Assembly (NCBI GenBank): GCA_955652655.1
Contig: CATPCK010000794.1
Location: 1-6,077 of the forward strand
Source: an uncultured Ktedonobacteraceae bacterium
Lineage (GTDB): Bacteria; Chloroflexota; Ktedonobacteria; Ktedonobacterales; Ktedonobacteraceae
Length of the DNA stretch: 6,077 nt
Reading direction: 5' to 3'
The first letter of the stretch is position 1, and each line of letters begins with the position of its first letter. The position numbers and the translations under genes are program-made. The notes under the pieces were generated by a model. The model saw only the letters and a list, made by a program, of their open reading frames with translations, did no database searches and was not told the DNA's origin. Below, piece by piece: positions 6,044 through 6,077 of the stretch.

Positions 6044-6077
6044 AGGGGAAAGGCGCTCACGGCAACAGGACGAGGGC

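Noticed and set aside
5725..6060. 111-codon open frame on the - strand across the nrfD end and the G-rich tail
   Set aside because: It overlaps nrfD antisense. Its sequence is low-complexity, driven by C-rich antisense DNA, without recognisable domains.

Overview
The window holds a membrane-bound, selenocysteine-containing formate dehydrogenase operon on the + strand. Divergent from it is the 5' part of an AI-2E/PerM-family membrane protein gene on the - strand. The base composition is moderately GC-rich. The mix of an FdnG/FdnH-type dehydrogenase, an NrfD-type anchor and strong AAGGAG-like ribosome binding sites points to a free-living bacterium with a quinone-linked respiratory chain. A Chloroflexota relative (for example Ktedonobacteria) is my best guess, but no marker gene here settles it. 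The organism must also encode SelA/SelB/SelC/SelD somewhere, because the large subunit needs UGA recoding.

Layout: 1-606 (- strand) is the N-terminal half of an AI-2E family transporter. It runs off the left edge and has two possible starts (TTG 606 with a perfect AGGAGG, or ATG 549). 607-766 is the divergent intergenic region, with the fdnG ribosome binding site at its right end. 767-4021 is one gene, fdnG (1084 residues). It is interrupted by an in-frame TGA at 1349-1351 that encodes selenocysteine 195. A bacterial SECIS hairpin with a GGUCU loop follows at 1364-1380. A routine gene caller would split this gene in two. 4042-4815 is fdnH, a four-cluster ferredoxin-like subunit with a C-terminal membrane helix. 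4816-4886 is a 71-base spacer with two consecutive inverted repeats, the second abutting the next ribosome binding site. 4887-5954 is an NrfD/PsrC-type integral membrane subunit. 5955-6077 has no recognisable gene; it is very G-rich, with a G-quadruplex motif beginning at the nrfD stop codon and a hairpin that looks like part of a dispersed intergenic repeat.

The three + strand genes form a complete electron path. Formate is oxidised at the Mo/W-bis-MGD, Sec and [4Fe-4S] site of FdnG, electrons pass through the four clusters of FdnH, and the NrfD-like subunit exchanges them with membrane quinone. It replaces the haem-containing FdnI of E. coli. FdnG shows no twin-arginine signal and an upstream in-frame stop excludes a hidden one, so the complex may face the cytoplasm, unlike E. 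coli FDH-N. The least ordinary points are the recoded UGA with its SECIS, the missing Tat signal, a hydrophilic insertion of roughly 45 residues in FdnG, and the structured fdnH-nrfD spacer. I see no wholly new system.
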